Positions 27,562 through 35,390 of a DNA stretch of 57,833 nucleotides are shown piece by piece. Position 1 is the first letter of the stretch. Each line of letters opens with the position of its first letter. The stretch spans positions 1-57,833 of the forward strand of contig JALHNL010000012.1 of NCBI GenBank assembly GCA_022843545.1, written 5' to 3'. Under the pieces are notes generated by a model that worked only from the letters and a program-made list of their open reading frames with translations, was not told where the DNA came from and did not search any database. The DNA comes from Phycisphaerales bacterium. GTDB lineage: Bacteria > Planctomycetota > Phycisphaerae > Phycisphaerales > UBA1924. Made by a program: the position numbers and the translations under genes.

Positions 27562-29184
27562 TCACAGCCGCAGAGCCCGCCCCATCAGCCCGCGCACGCG
27601 ACCGGGCAGCACCTGCATCGCCTCACGCACCTGCCCGGCGGCCAGCACCCGCACCGCGATCAGATACGCCGCGCCCAGCGCCGCGCTGAGGATCGCGCCG
27701 CGGATGAGCGCGTCGGTCAGCACGGCCTGTCTGACGCTCCCCGACGGGAGGTTCAGCGCCTCGCCGACAAGCCAGGGCTGGATCACGTAGTAGTCCAGAA
27801 CGACGCAGCCCGTGCCCACCGCCGCGGCGATGAGCGGCGTGAGCAGCATGGCGATGACCACCTCGCGCCGGCGTACGTGAAGCCGATGCACCACGCCGAT
27901 GGTGAACCACACGCACGAGACCGCGAGGAAGATCCCCACCGCCCAGGCGAGCGCGTCGATGTCGCGCAGCGCCCAGGCCGCCAGGCCCGAGACGACCAGA
28001 AGGCCCACGCCGTTCCACAGCCAGAGGAAGAACCCCTCCTTGAACTTCCCCTGCGCCTGCAGCGCGGCGAAGGGCACCGCGACCAGCATGGTCCGAAGCG
28101 GGTAGAAGAGCCCCAGGATCAGCAGCGGGATGGTGGCCAGCACCCACTTGCCCTGAAACACGACCAGGTCGATCACGGGCCACAGCACGCCCAGCGCCAC
28201 CGCCATGGGCGCCACCAGCAGGCCCGTGGCCCGCAGCACGCGCACCGCGGCCTGCCCCTGCCGCGCGGGGTCGTCCTGCATGCGGGCCATGATCGGGAAG
28301 AGCACGGTGACCACGCTCTGCCCCACGAGCGTCTCGATCTGCATGAGCAGCGAGATGGCGAAGAAGTACACGCCCAGTTCGGCCTGCGGGACAAAGAGCC
28401 CCACGACCACGATGTATCCCGCGTTGGCCACGCCCGCCGCCGTGGACGCCGCCACCACCCAGATCGTCTGCCGCATGACCCCCGGCCAGCGCCATCGCTC
28501 CATCGCGCCCGTCCACGGCTTGCGCCCGGTCACCGCAACGCAGTACGCCGTCTCGGCGATCGCCACCCCGAGCGTGGGCAGAACGATGGACATGGGCCCG
28601 AAATCGAGCAGCGCCAGCGCGATCTGCCCGCCGTAGCGAACGATGCCCGAGGTGATGGTGAACCAGGCCAGGGCGCGGAAGTTCAGGTCGATGCGCAATT
28701 TGGCGTGCAGCACGACGACGGGCGTGCCCAGCGGCACCGCGGCGGCCATGATCCACACCAGGGTGGTCAGGTCCGAAACGTGGGCGAGTTGCCCCTGGGC
28801 CACGTACACCCGCGCCACCACCTCGCCCGCCAGCCCCAGCGCCACCGACACCGCCATATTGATGACGCCCGAGAGCCAGAAGAGGCTGCCCTCGAGTTCG
28901 TCGTAGCGCTTGGGCTGCTGCGTGAGCAGTTCGCGCACGCCGCCGTCGCGGAAGGTCTGGATGAACAGCGAGATACCCACGGCGATGGCGACGAGCCCGA
29001 ACTCGCTGGGCGTGAGCAGGATCCCCAGGACCACCTGGGCGATCACGGTGAATCCCTTGTTGACCCCCACCGAGGCGAGCGTGAGGGCGAGCCCCTTGGT
29101 GGCCACGGAGGCATAGCCCTGGCGGGGTGCGGCGCCGCCGGTTTGAGGCGATGGTGCGGGTGGTTGGGCGGGATCGTTGGACAT
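27562..29184 (-). CDS. Oligosaccharide flippase family membrane protein (Wzx/PST-type)
   Basis: A 540-residue polytopic protein, read from the ATG at 29184-29182. A hydrophilic Pro-rich N-terminus (about 25 residues) precedes about 12-14 hydrophobic helices. The first helices carry the family pattern G-x-x-L-T-P-S-E-F-G-L-V-A-I-A...F-R-D-G-G-V. Such proteins move lipid-linked oligosaccharides across the inner membrane for O-antigen, capsule or exopolysaccharide assembly. Upstream in-frame ATGs would overlap the divergent gene's leader, so this start is preferred. It is divergent from a methyltransferase, with FkbM and GDP-fucose synthase-like genes nearby, forming a small surface-polysaccharide region. 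No polymerase or ligase is present in the window. Confidence 0.85.
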   Translation of the reverse strand: MSNDPAQPPAPSPQTGGAAPRQGYASVATKGLALTLASVGVNKGFTVIAQVVLGILLTPSEFGLVAIAVGISLFIQTFRDGGVRELLTQQPKRYDELEGSLFWLSGVINMAVSVALGLAGEVVARVYVAQGQLAHVSDLTTLVWIMAAAVPLGTPVVVLHAKLRIDLNFRALAWFTITSGIVRYGGQIALALLDFGPMSIVLPTLGVAIAETAYCVAVTGRKPWTGAMERWRWPGVMRQTIWVVAASTAAGVANAGYIVVVGLFVPQAELGVYFFAISLLMQIETLVGQSVVTVLFPIMARMQDDPARQGQAAVRVLRATGLLVAPMAVALGVLWPVIDLVVFQGKWVLATIPLLILGLFYPLRTMLVAVPFAALQAQGKFKEGFFLWLWNGVGLLVVSGLAAWALRDIDALAWAVGIFLAVSCVWFTIGVVHRLHVRRREVVIAMLLTPLIAAAVGTGCVVLDYYVIQPWLVGEALNLPSGSVRQAVLTDALIRGAILSAALGAAYLIAVRVLAAGQVREAMQVLPGRVRGLMGRALRL

Positions 29185-29236
29185 TCGCGGCCGCATGCTA
29201 CGGGCCGCCACTATCATCGGCCGAAACACTCTCCGG

Positions 29237-29995
29237 ATGTCCACCCCGACCGATCAACCCCGGCCCGCAGGCGAGTCGGCCCCGCGGCCGGGAGTGGTGC
29301 CCGGCTCCAGCGGAGCGGCCCCGCCCAAAGACCCGCCCCCCAGCCGCCTGCCTCAGTGGATGCAGGTGGTGCCGCGCCCCCAGCGGCACTGGACGCCGCG
29401 CTATGTGTGGGATCGGCTGGCGCTGACGCTCTACCAGTGGCGCCGCCCCGGCGACCCGTGGCTCACCCGCACGATGGTCCGGTTCCTTTCGGGATACCTC
29501 AAGCCCACGCACTCGATGGTGGAGTTCGGCTCCGGACGTTCGACGCTGTGGTTCGGGGCGCGGGTTGGTCGGCTGATCTCCATCGAACACCACGCGGCCT
29601 GGCACGCCGAGATGTCCACGAAGCTGGCCGCGCTGCCCGCCGGGCGGTGCGACTACGCCCTGGCGGGCGAAGACCGCGAGGGGTATCTCGCCCCCGCCAC
29701 GCGGCTGGCGGGCACGCTGCCCGAGGGTCGCGCGGACGTGATCCTGGTTGACGGCATCCACCGCGACCACTGCGCCCTGTGGGCACTTCGCCACGTCCGC
29801 CCGGGCGGGGTCATCATCATCGACAACGCGAACTGGTTCCTGCCCCACGCCACCCGCTCGCCCAAGTCCATCGGCGCGCACGGGCAACCCGACGGCGACG
29901 CCTGGGCCGAGTTCCACCGCGCCGTCAGCGGCTGGGAGCGACGCTGGACCAGCGACGGGGTCACCGACACCGCCGCGTTCTTTGCGCCAAATTGA
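29237..29995 (+). CDS. Class I SAM-dependent methyltransferase-like protein
   Basis: A 252-residue cytoplasmic protein. After a Pro-rich N-terminus, the Rossmann motif M-V-E-F-G-S-G-R-S-T (about residues 94-103) corresponds to the SAM-binding Gly-rich loop. I-S-I-E-H follows as the acidic end of strand 2, then A-D-V-I-L-V-D-G-I-H-R-D-H (about 165-177) and G-G-V-I-I-I-D-N-A-N (strand 5). The D-G-x-H and D-N-A motifs are typical of small methyltransferases encoded near glycosyltransferase and polysaccharide genes. The target is unknown. It is divergent from the flippase (52 bases between starts) and convergent with the FkbM gene (6 bases between stops). Confidence 0.75.
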   Translation: MSTPTDQPRPAGESAPRPGVVPGSSGAAPPKDPPPSRLPQWMQVVPRPQRHWTPRYVWDRLALTLYQWRRPGDPWLTRTMVRFLSGYLKPTHSMVEFGSGRSTLWFGARVGRLISIEHHAAWHAEMSTKLAALPAGRCDYALAGEDREGYLAPATRLAGTLPEGRADVILVDGIHRDHCALWALRHVRPGGVIIIDNANWFLPHATRSPKSIGAHGQPDGDAWAEFHRAVSGWERRWTSDGVTDTAAFFAPN

Positions 29996-30001
29996 CTTGG
30001 C

Positions 30002-30751
30002 TCACGCCGCCGTGGCGATGAGTTCGTCGGTCTGTTCCACGGGCCGGCCGTCGGCGGAAGTGAGCGCGTAGCCCATCTCTCGCAGCAGGTCCATGCACTC
30101 GCGATGCACCTCGGCCCCGTGGGTCGCCAGGAAGATGGTCGGGCGCGGGCCCGAAGTCAGCAGGGTGCGTGCGCCGCGCAGCACGCGGGCCTCGGCGCCC
30201 TCCACGTCGATCTTCAGCAGGCTGGGCCGGGCGATCTTGCCCTCGGCCAGCAACTGATCGAGGCTCAGCACCTTCACCCGGTGGCTGCCCGAACTGGAAA
30301 GGTGAGACTTCGCGTTGGAGTCGGCGAAGTCGAACATCGCCTCCCCGGGCTGGTCCGCCACCGCCGCCTCAAAGAGCGTCACGTTGTTCAAGCCGTTGAT
30401 CTTGACATGCCGCGAGAGGAACCCGAAGTTTCGGGGCGAGGGCTCGAAGGCGAACACCTTGCCCCCTTCGCCCGCCAGCACGCCCGAGAGCAGCGTGTAG
30501 AAGCCCACGTTGGCGCCGATGTCGAGCACCACGTCGCCGGGCTTGACGGTCTTGGTGAAGAGCTGCTGCTTGTCGAGCTCGTAGCTGCCCAGCCAGCAGC
30601 CGTGAACGTGCGACCCCACGATCCACTTCTTGCCCCGCAGCGCGCCCTGCAGGACCCGCATCACGGTGCCGTGGGGAATGAGGGACAGCGGGGCACGGAC
30701 GAGCTTGCCGACCAGACCCTTGCTATTGAGATTGGAGAAGCCGATGGCCAT
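30002..30751 (-). CDS. FkbM-family methyltransferase
   Basis: A 249-residue protein. SAM-binding motif D73-V-V-L-D-I-G-A-N-V-G-F-Y-T86, then F-A-F-E-P-S-P (strand 2) and L-L-K-I-D-V-E-G-A-E (about 178-187), which together define the FkbM family. Members O-methylate sugars or polyketides, often in surface-glycan loci, which fits the neighbouring flippase and GDP-fucose synthase-like gene. A TAACCT hexamer lies 10 bases upstream of the ATG (complement of 30762-30767) and no Shine-Dalgarno sequence is present, so the leader is probably only a few bases long. Confidence 0.85.
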   Translation of the reverse strand: MAIGFSNLNSKGLVGKLVRAPLSLIPHGTVMRVLQGALRGKKWIVGSHVHGCWLGSYELDKQQLFTKTVKPGDVVLDIGANVGFYTLLSGVLAGEGGKVFAFEPSPRNFGFLSRHVKINGLNNVTLFEAAVADQPGEAMFDFADSNAKSHLSSSGSHRVKVLSLDQLLAEGKIARPSLLKIDVEGAEARVLRGARTLLTSGPRPTIFLATHGAEVHRECMDLLREMGYALTSADGRPVEQTDELIATAA

Positions 30752-30872
30752 GCGTGGTTCCAGGTTATCGGTCGGATGAACTCGAGCCTACTCGCCGACC
30801 ACCGTCTATCGGCCATGATAGGTTCGCGCTCACCCCTTCCCGCCCGGAGCGGGCGGATTGGACCTTCCCCCC

Positions 30873-30878
30873 TACCCT
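30873..30878 (+). promoter_or_regulatory. Candidate -10 element (TACCCT) for a leaderless mRNA
   Basis: TACCCT ends 7 bases before ATG 30886 and no ribosome binding site is seen. No clear -35. Confidence 0.35.
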
Positions 30879-30885
30879 CCCCCGC

Positions 30886-31857
30886 ATGGACCTCCGCACC
30901 AAGCGCATCATCGTCACCGGCGGCGCGGGCTTTGTCGGGCGGGTTGTCATCGACAAGCTCCTGGCCCGCAGTGTGCCGCGCGAGCTCATCTTCGTCCCGC
31001 GACGCAAGGACTTTGACCTCACCCGCGAGGGCGACGTCATCCGCCTCTACCGCGAGGCCTTCCCCGGCGGCAAGGCCGACGTGGTGCTTCACCTGGCGGC
31101 GGAGGTCGGGGGCATCGGCGCCAACCGCGCCAACCCCGGGCGCTACTTCTTCGCCAACATGGCGATGGCCCTGCACCTGATCGAGCAGGCCCGCGCCGAC
31201 GGGCTCGCCGACCGCGGCGGCTCGTTCGTGCAGGTCGGCTCCATCTGCGCCTACCCCAAGTTCACGCCCGTGCCCTTCAACGAGGCGGAACTGTGGAACG
31301 GCTACCCCGAGGAAACCAACGCGCCCTACGGCGTGGCGAAAAAAGCCGCGTGGCAGATGCTCGACGCGTACCACCGCCAGTACGGGATGACCTGCGCGTA
31401 TGTGCTGCCCGTCAACCTCTACGGCCCGCACGACAACTTCGACCTCCACAGCAGCCACGTCGTCCCCGCGCTCATCCGCAAGTGCGTGGAGGCCATGGAC
31501 CGCGGCGACCCGGCCGTGCCCGTGTGGGGCACGGGCTCGGCCTCGCGCGAGTTCCTGTACGTGGACGACGCGGCGGAGGGGATCATCCGCGCCGCCGAAG
31601 TGATGCGCGACCCCACGCCCATCAACCTGGGCGCGTCGTTCGAGGTGACCATCAAGGACCTGGCCGAGATGATCGTGAAGCTCACGGGCTACTCCGGGCG
31701 GCTGGAGTGGGACCCGACCAAGCCCGACGGGCAGCCGCGACGCTGCCTGGACACCTCGCGGGCCAAGGCCCTGCTTGGCTGGCAGGCGAAGATGCCGTTT
31801 GAAGAGGGCCTGCGCCGCACGATCGAGTGGTACCGGGCCAACCGCGCCAAGGCGTGA
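30886..31857 (+). CDS. fcl: GDP-L-fucose synthase-like NAD(P)-dependent epimerase/reductase
   Basis: A 323-residue cytoplasmic short-chain dehydrogenase of the GDP-fucose synthase type. N-terminal dinucleotide motif T-G-G-A-G-F-V-G (about 11-18). The family pattern follows: H-L-A-A-E-V-G-G-I-G-A-N, S-I-C-A-Y-P-K, the catalytic Y148-G-V-A-K152, and N-L-Y-G-P-H-D-N-F-D. The usual reaction converts GDP-4-keto-6-deoxymannose to GDP-L-fucose by epimerisation and NADPH reduction, giving a precursor for surface glycans. No GDP-mannose 4,6-dehydratase (gmd) lies in the window, so a related GDP- or UDP-sugar epimerase role remains possible. Longer in-frame starts upstream lack motifs. Confidence 0.82.
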   Translation: MDLRTKRIIVTGGAGFVGRVVIDKLLARSVPRELIFVPRRKDFDLTREGDVIRLYREAFPGGKADVVLHLAAEVGGIGANRANPGRYFFANMAMALHLIEQARADGLADRGGSFVQVGSICAYPKFTPVPFNEAELWNGYPEETNAPYGVAKKAAWQMLDAYHRQYGMTCAYVLPVNLYGPHDNFDLHSSHVVPALIRKCVEAMDRGDPAVPVWGTGSASREFLYVDDAAEGIIRAAEVMRDPTPINLGASFEVTIKDLAEMIVKLTGYSGRLEWDPTKPDGQPRRCLDTSRAKALLGWQAKMPFEEGLRRTIEWYRANRAKA

Positions 31858-31891
31858 TGCGCCCGGTCTGCGTTGCTCGCGCCTTGTGCCT

Positions 31892-31926
31892 CAAAAACGA
31901 AGCTCGCCCGCGGTGAAGCGGGCGAG
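31892..31926 (-). terminator. Intrinsic terminator after the first WWW-RV paralogue
   Basis: Read leftward, CTCGCCCGC (31926-31918) and GCGGGCGAG (31911-31903) form a stem followed by CTTCGTTTTT. It lies between convergent genes. Confidence 0.8.
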
Positions 31927-31965
31927 TTCTACGCCTGATCTGCGGAATCCGTGGTGTTCGTCAGT

Positions 31966-32874
31966 TCAGCGGCGGCGGCGCGACCGCGGACCGAAGGCCA
32001 GAAGCCCGCCCAGCCCAACCAGCGCCACCGCGCCCGGCGAGGGGACGGTGAGGGTGATCGTGGCAGACTGCGACTGACCCGCGGCGAGGCTGAACGTGAA
32101 CTGCGAGGCGACCTCGAGGTCGCCGGGCGAGCCGACGATGCCCGCGGCGAGCGTCGTGGCGGTGGAGTTCGTGAGCAGCGAACGGACGCGGGAGGAACCC
32201 GTGTTGGCGGTCACACGCATGACGGCGTTTGGGCCCTGCACGTTGTAGTCCACGCGGTTGAAGGGGTCGCTGCCGTCCACGAAGCGGATGGTGCTGGGGT
32301 TGATCTGCGTGGCGGACTCGGAGAGCGGGCCCATGACGCCCAGGTCGTTGTAGTTGAAGAGGTTGTAGGTGAAGGTGGTGGCGGGGTTGTTGGCGCCCGT
32401 ACCCGTGAGATTGGTCACCGTGGCGGTCTGGAACAACTGGCCGTAAGGAAGGTTGTTCTCGTTGAGCCCGTAGCCGGCGACGCGCCAGTTGAGGTCCACG
32501 CGGAGCACGGGCACGGAACCGCCCGAGACCACGCGGTTGTAGAAGTACGAGATCGTGAACTCGTCACCGCTGGCGGGCTTGCTGACCGCGAAAGAGGAGA
32601 CCGCATTGCTGACGGAGATGGCGAACTCGCGCGGGTCGGAGCCTTGGACACGCCCCCACCACCAGGCCTGGCTCATGGCGCTGGGCCCGAGGAACCCGTC
32701 AACCGAGAACGTCGCGCCGGCGCCGTTACCGAGCTGACCGCCCGTGTAGTCCTGGAGCGTGAACACGGCGTTGTTGTTGGAGATGGTGTTGGCGATGCCG
32801 ACCTGGGCGTACGCGGGAGACGCGACCATCGCGCCGCAGGCCGCCAGCATCGGGATGAGCACGGAGCGATCCAT
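31966..32874 (-). CDS. Exported protein of a three-paralogue family with VPSP-type sorting tail, copy 1
   Basis: A 302-residue exported protein. The signal peptide (about 1-23) ends A-Y-A before Q-V-G. The mature part contains A-W-W-W-G-R-V, R-E-F-A-I, F-N-Y-N-D-L-G-V-M-G and G-D-L-E-V-A-S-Q-F, all shared with the two genes upstream. The tail V-P-S-P-G-A is followed by a hydrophobic G-L-G-G-L-L-A-F segment and R-S-R-R-R-R, as in PEP-CTERM-type exosortase substrates of planctomycetes. Beta-rich, with no catalytic motif. GGAGG stands about 7 bases before the ATG at 32874. It is expected to be processed at the envelope, which is inference from the tail. Confidence 0.75.
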   Translation of the reverse strand: MDRSVLIPMLAACGAMVASPAYAQVGIANTISNNNAVFTLQDYTGGQLGNGAGATFSVDGFLGPSAMSQAWWWGRVQGSDPREFAISVSNAVSSFAVSKPASGDEFTISYFYNRVVSGGSVPVLRVDLNWRVAGYGLNENNLPYGQLFQTATVTNLTGTGANNPATTFTYNLFNYNDLGVMGPLSESATQINPSTIRFVDGSDPFNRVDYNVQGPNAVMRVTANTGSSRVRSLLTNSTATTLAAGIVGSPGDLEVASQFTFSLAAGQSQSATITLTVPSPGAVALVGLGGLLAFGPRSRRRR

Positions 32875-33090
32875 GGAGATACCTCCACTCTCACCTCCGC
32901 TGACCGAGCGAACGCATCCGTTGCGCCCGCTCGCACCCACTATGTGTGTACCGAACTAGTATATCTCACGGCTCGCATCTTGCGCGGAACTCATCCAAAA
33001 AGATGCAAAAACATGCTGCGAATGCGGGGGTTTTGGACCCGGTAACCCGAACTTGCCGCGAGCCGGTCCAAATCCAATCATGCAGTGCAT

Positions 33091-33133
33091 AATGCAATAA
33101 AGCCTTCGAATAAATCGAAGGCTTCATTGCATT
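33091..33133 (-). terminator. Long hairpin terminator after the second WWW-RV paralogue
   Basis: GCCTTCGA (33102-33109) pairs with TCGAAGGC (33115-33122). An outer AATGCAAT (33091-33098) pairs with ATTGCATT (33126-33133). It is AT-rich and located 20 bases after the leftward stop codon. Confidence 0.75.
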
Positions 33134-33152
33134 TAAACTTGAATACGCCGGA

Positions 33153-33974
33153 TCAGGTGCGGCGGCGGCGGAACATCGCGAGCCCGCCCAGGCCCATCAG
33201 CGCCAGGGCGCCGGGGGTGGGGATGATCGTGAGCGTGGACGACACGGTCTGCACGCTGAGCGGATCGAGCGTGAAGGCGAACTGGCTGCCGATCTCCAGA
33301 TCGCCGGGGCCGCCGTTGACCACGCCGCCGCTGAGGTTGTCGATGTCGTTGTCGGTGAGCAGGTCGCGGACGTTGGTGATCACGTCCTGGCGGAGGGCGT
33401 TGCTGCTCTCGTAGGTGGCGCGGACGACGGGGAACGCGCCGTCGGTGAACTGCACGGTGTTGGCGCCGGTCTGCGTCGCGGTGTCGTTGCCGGCGGTGCC
33501 GAACACGTCCACATCGTTGTAGTTGAAGAGGTTGAACCGCAGCGCGTTCACCGGGTCGAGGCTCTGCACCGTCACGGTCTGCGTGAGGGCGCCGAACCCG
33601 TTGGCGAAGCCGGAGACCGTCCACTGCATGATCGCGATGAACGAACCGTAGTTGTACACGATCCGCATCTGGTTCCCCGCGGGGAAGCTCAGCGTGGTCT
33701 GCGCATCGGGCTGGAAGAGGGCGGTCTCGCGGAAGGTGTTCTGACCGTCAACGCGGATCCACCACCACGCGGCGGCGAGCTGGTTGGGGCCGCCCAAGCC
33801 ATTCACCGAGAACGACGTGGACGCGCCATTGCCCAGCGGGCCGGTGTTGCTGCCGGGGAGGACGGAGAAAATCGCAGGGCCGTCCTGGATCGTGCCGCCC
33901 ACGCTCGGCTGAGCGAAGGCCGCGGACCCGGACAACACAATGAGCGAAGAGGCGACGATGGAACGAGAAAGCAT
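33153..33974 (-). CDS. Exported protein of a three-paralogue family with VPTP-type sorting tail, copy 2
   Basis: A 273-residue exported protein. The signal peptide ends A-A-F-A before Q-P-S-V-G-G-T-I. Shared family motifs: A-A-W-W-W-I-R-V-D-G, F-R-E-T-A, N-L-F-N-Y-N-D-V-D-V-F-G and G-D-L-E-I-G-S-Q-F. The C-terminus reads I-P-T-P-G-A, then a hydrophobic segment and R-R-R-R-T. It is most similar to copy 3. GGAGG about 9 bases upstream supports the ATG at 33974 over an in-frame ATG at 34001. Function unknown. Confidence 0.75.
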   Translation of the reverse strand: MLSRSIVASSLIVLSGSAAFAQPSVGGTIQDGPAIFSVLPGSNTGPLGNGASTSFSVNGLGGPNQLAAAWWWIRVDGQNTFRETALFQPDAQTTLSFPAGNQMRIVYNYGSFIAIMQWTVSGFANGFGALTQTVTVQSLDPVNALRFNLFNYNDVDVFGTAGNDTATQTGANTVQFTDGAFPVVRATYESSNALRQDVITNVRDLLTDNDIDNLSGGVVNGGPGDLEIGSQFAFTLDPLSVQTVSSTLTIIPTPGALALMGLGGLAMFRRRRT

Positions 33975-34202
33975 TGAGCGGACCTCCGCTCTCTCCTCCA
34001 AGGCATCTCTCAGGTTTATCTGGTCAGGTTTCGCGGATGCGCACGTGGCGCGGCCGCTGATGGGAGGAGTCTACCTCCGCCCGCCGACCCGGCAAGCGAA
34101 CTGGGTGGAAAAGCGGCGAAAAGGTACCCAAGACCCGGTGAAGGTGTCGTGATGTTCGCCGAACCCCGGAATGACCCCGGCTCTCAAAGCGCCCAGATTG
34201 CC

Positions 34203-34240
34203 AAAAACAGAACCGCCCGACCTTGCGGCCGGGCGGTGTT
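34203..34240 (-). terminator. Intrinsic terminator after the third WWW-RV paralogue
   Basis: Read leftward, ACCGCCCG (complement of 34237-34230) and CGGGCGGT (complement of 34219-34212) form a stem followed by TCTGTTTTT. Confidence 0.85.
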
Positions 34241-34256
34241 TGGGAATCAATCGGGA

Positions 34257-35072
34257 TTACCGACGGCGGCGACGGGCCGCGAGCAGACCACCCAGGCCCA
34301 GAACGCCGGCGGCGGCGGGGGTCGGGACGATGGTCAGCGTAGCGGACACGGTCTGAACACCACCCGGGGCGAGGTTGAAGATGAACTGGGTGGCGGCCTC
34401 GAGGTCGGCCGGGCCACCGCTCACCACACCGCCGGTCATGTTGTCGATGCCGTTGTTGGTGAGGCGGCCGAGAACGTTGGGATTGGTGTCAACCAGGATG
34501 AGGTTCGCACCCTCGTAAGCGGTCTGGACGACGGGGTAGATGCCGTCGAAGAAGGTGACCGAGTTGGGGCCGGTCTGGACCGCGGAGTCATTGCCCGGGG
34601 TGCCGAAGACGTCGATGTTGTTGTAGTTGAAGAGGTTGACGGTGTAGCCGTTGGCGGTGTCGTTGTTGCGGATGCGGAGGGTCTGGGTCAGCGTGGCGCT
34701 GCCGGGGCCGTCCTCATTGATCGTCCAACGCATCGTGAGCGTGAACGTGCCGTAGCTATAGACGATCTGCATCTGGTTCCCGGCGGGGAACGTCAGGGCG
34801 GACTGAGCCGCAGCGCGATGCACAGCAAACTCGCGGTTGTCAACGCCATCAACACGCATCCACCACCAGGCGGCGGGGAGCTGGTTCTGGCCGGGGAAGC
34901 CGGGGGCGAAGAGCGATGTGGTCGCGCCGCCGCCGAGGGGGCCGGTGTTGCTGCCCAGATCGATCGAGAAGCTCGCGCCGCCGTCGGTGATGGTGCCGCC
35001 GACGTTGGGCTGAGCGATCGCCGTCGTGGCAAAGCCGGCGACAGCGAGCATGGACATAGCAATACCGCGCAT
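34257..35072 (-). CDS. Exported protein of a three-paralogue family with VPTP-type sorting tail, copy 3
   Basis: A 271-residue exported protein. The signal peptide ends T-A-I-A before Q-P-N-V-G-G-T-I. Family motifs: A-A-W-W-W-M-R-V-D-G, N-R-E-F-A-V, N-L-F-N-Y-N-N-I-D-V-F-G, D-L-E-A-A-T-Q-F. The tail is V-P-T-P-A-A, then G-V-L-G-L-G-G-L-L-A-A and a run of Arg. GGAGGAGA lies just before ATG 35072, and a good promoter stands about 95 bases upstream. Each of the three genes has its own terminator and ribosome binding site, so they are likely separate transcripts. Confidence 0.75.
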   Translation of the reverse strand: MRGIAMSMLAVAGFATTAIAQPNVGGTITDGGASFSIDLGSNTGPLGGGATTSLFAPGFPGQNQLPAAWWWMRVDGVDNREFAVHRAAAQSALTFPAGNQMQIVYSYGTFTLTMRWTINEDGPGSATLTQTLRIRNNDTANGYTVNLFNYNNIDVFGTPGNDSAVQTGPNSVTFFDGIYPVVQTAYEGANLILVDTNPNVLGRLTNNGIDNMTGGVVSGGPADLEAATQFIFNLAPGGVQTVSATLTIVPTPAAAGVLGLGGLLAARRRRR

Positions 35073-35167
35073 AGGTCTCTCCTCCAGAGGCCGCTTCTCC
35101 GACTGGCGCCACCCCCGCCCACGGGGATTGAACGCCGAGCCGGATCGGCTCTCACATCGACAAGGGT

Positions 35168-35195
35168 ATGTTACGGGTGATTTGGCTTCATGCAA
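35168..35195 (-). promoter_or_regulatory. Promoter of the third WWW-RV paralogue, with an inverted repeat over the -35
   Basis: Read leftward, TTGCAT (complement of 35195-35190) and TAACAT (complement of 35173-35168) are 16 bases apart. An inverted repeat GGCTT-catgc-AAGCC (35184-35198) covers the -35 box and could be an operator. The intergenic region 35073-35390 holds no gene. On the other strand it holds a TAGCAT hexamer (35377-35382) 8 bases before the permease ATG. Confidence 0.55.
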
Positions 35196-35390
35196 GCCGT
35201 TTTCGCGGCTGACAAAAAACCGCTCCGTCCTTTGGTTATCGGATGCCCTAACAAATACCACTAAACCGGCTTTTTGACCGCGCCAGAGCGGGTTCGCACC
35301 CTCTGGGCAAAAATACTTATTCTCATTCCGGGGTGAAAGGTCGGGACGCCCTGCCCATGTTCAGGCCCCGTATCGCTAGCATCCGCCCCC

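Noticed and set aside
27550-29751. Plus-strand 733-codon frame across the flippase gene
   Set aside because: His/Arg/Asp-rich shadow with no motif; the minus strand encodes a clear polytopic membrane protein.
27562-31857. A complete capsule or O-antigen biosynthesis cluster
   Set aside because: Only a flippase, two methyltransferases and a fucose-synthase-like gene are present; no glycosyltransferase, polymerase or initiating transferase was found, and the genes point in both directions.
32949-32965. TATACT-like -10 box upstream of the first WWW-RV gene
   Set aside because: The hexamer is good but no -35 sequence lies at 15-18 bases, so it was not listed as a promoter.
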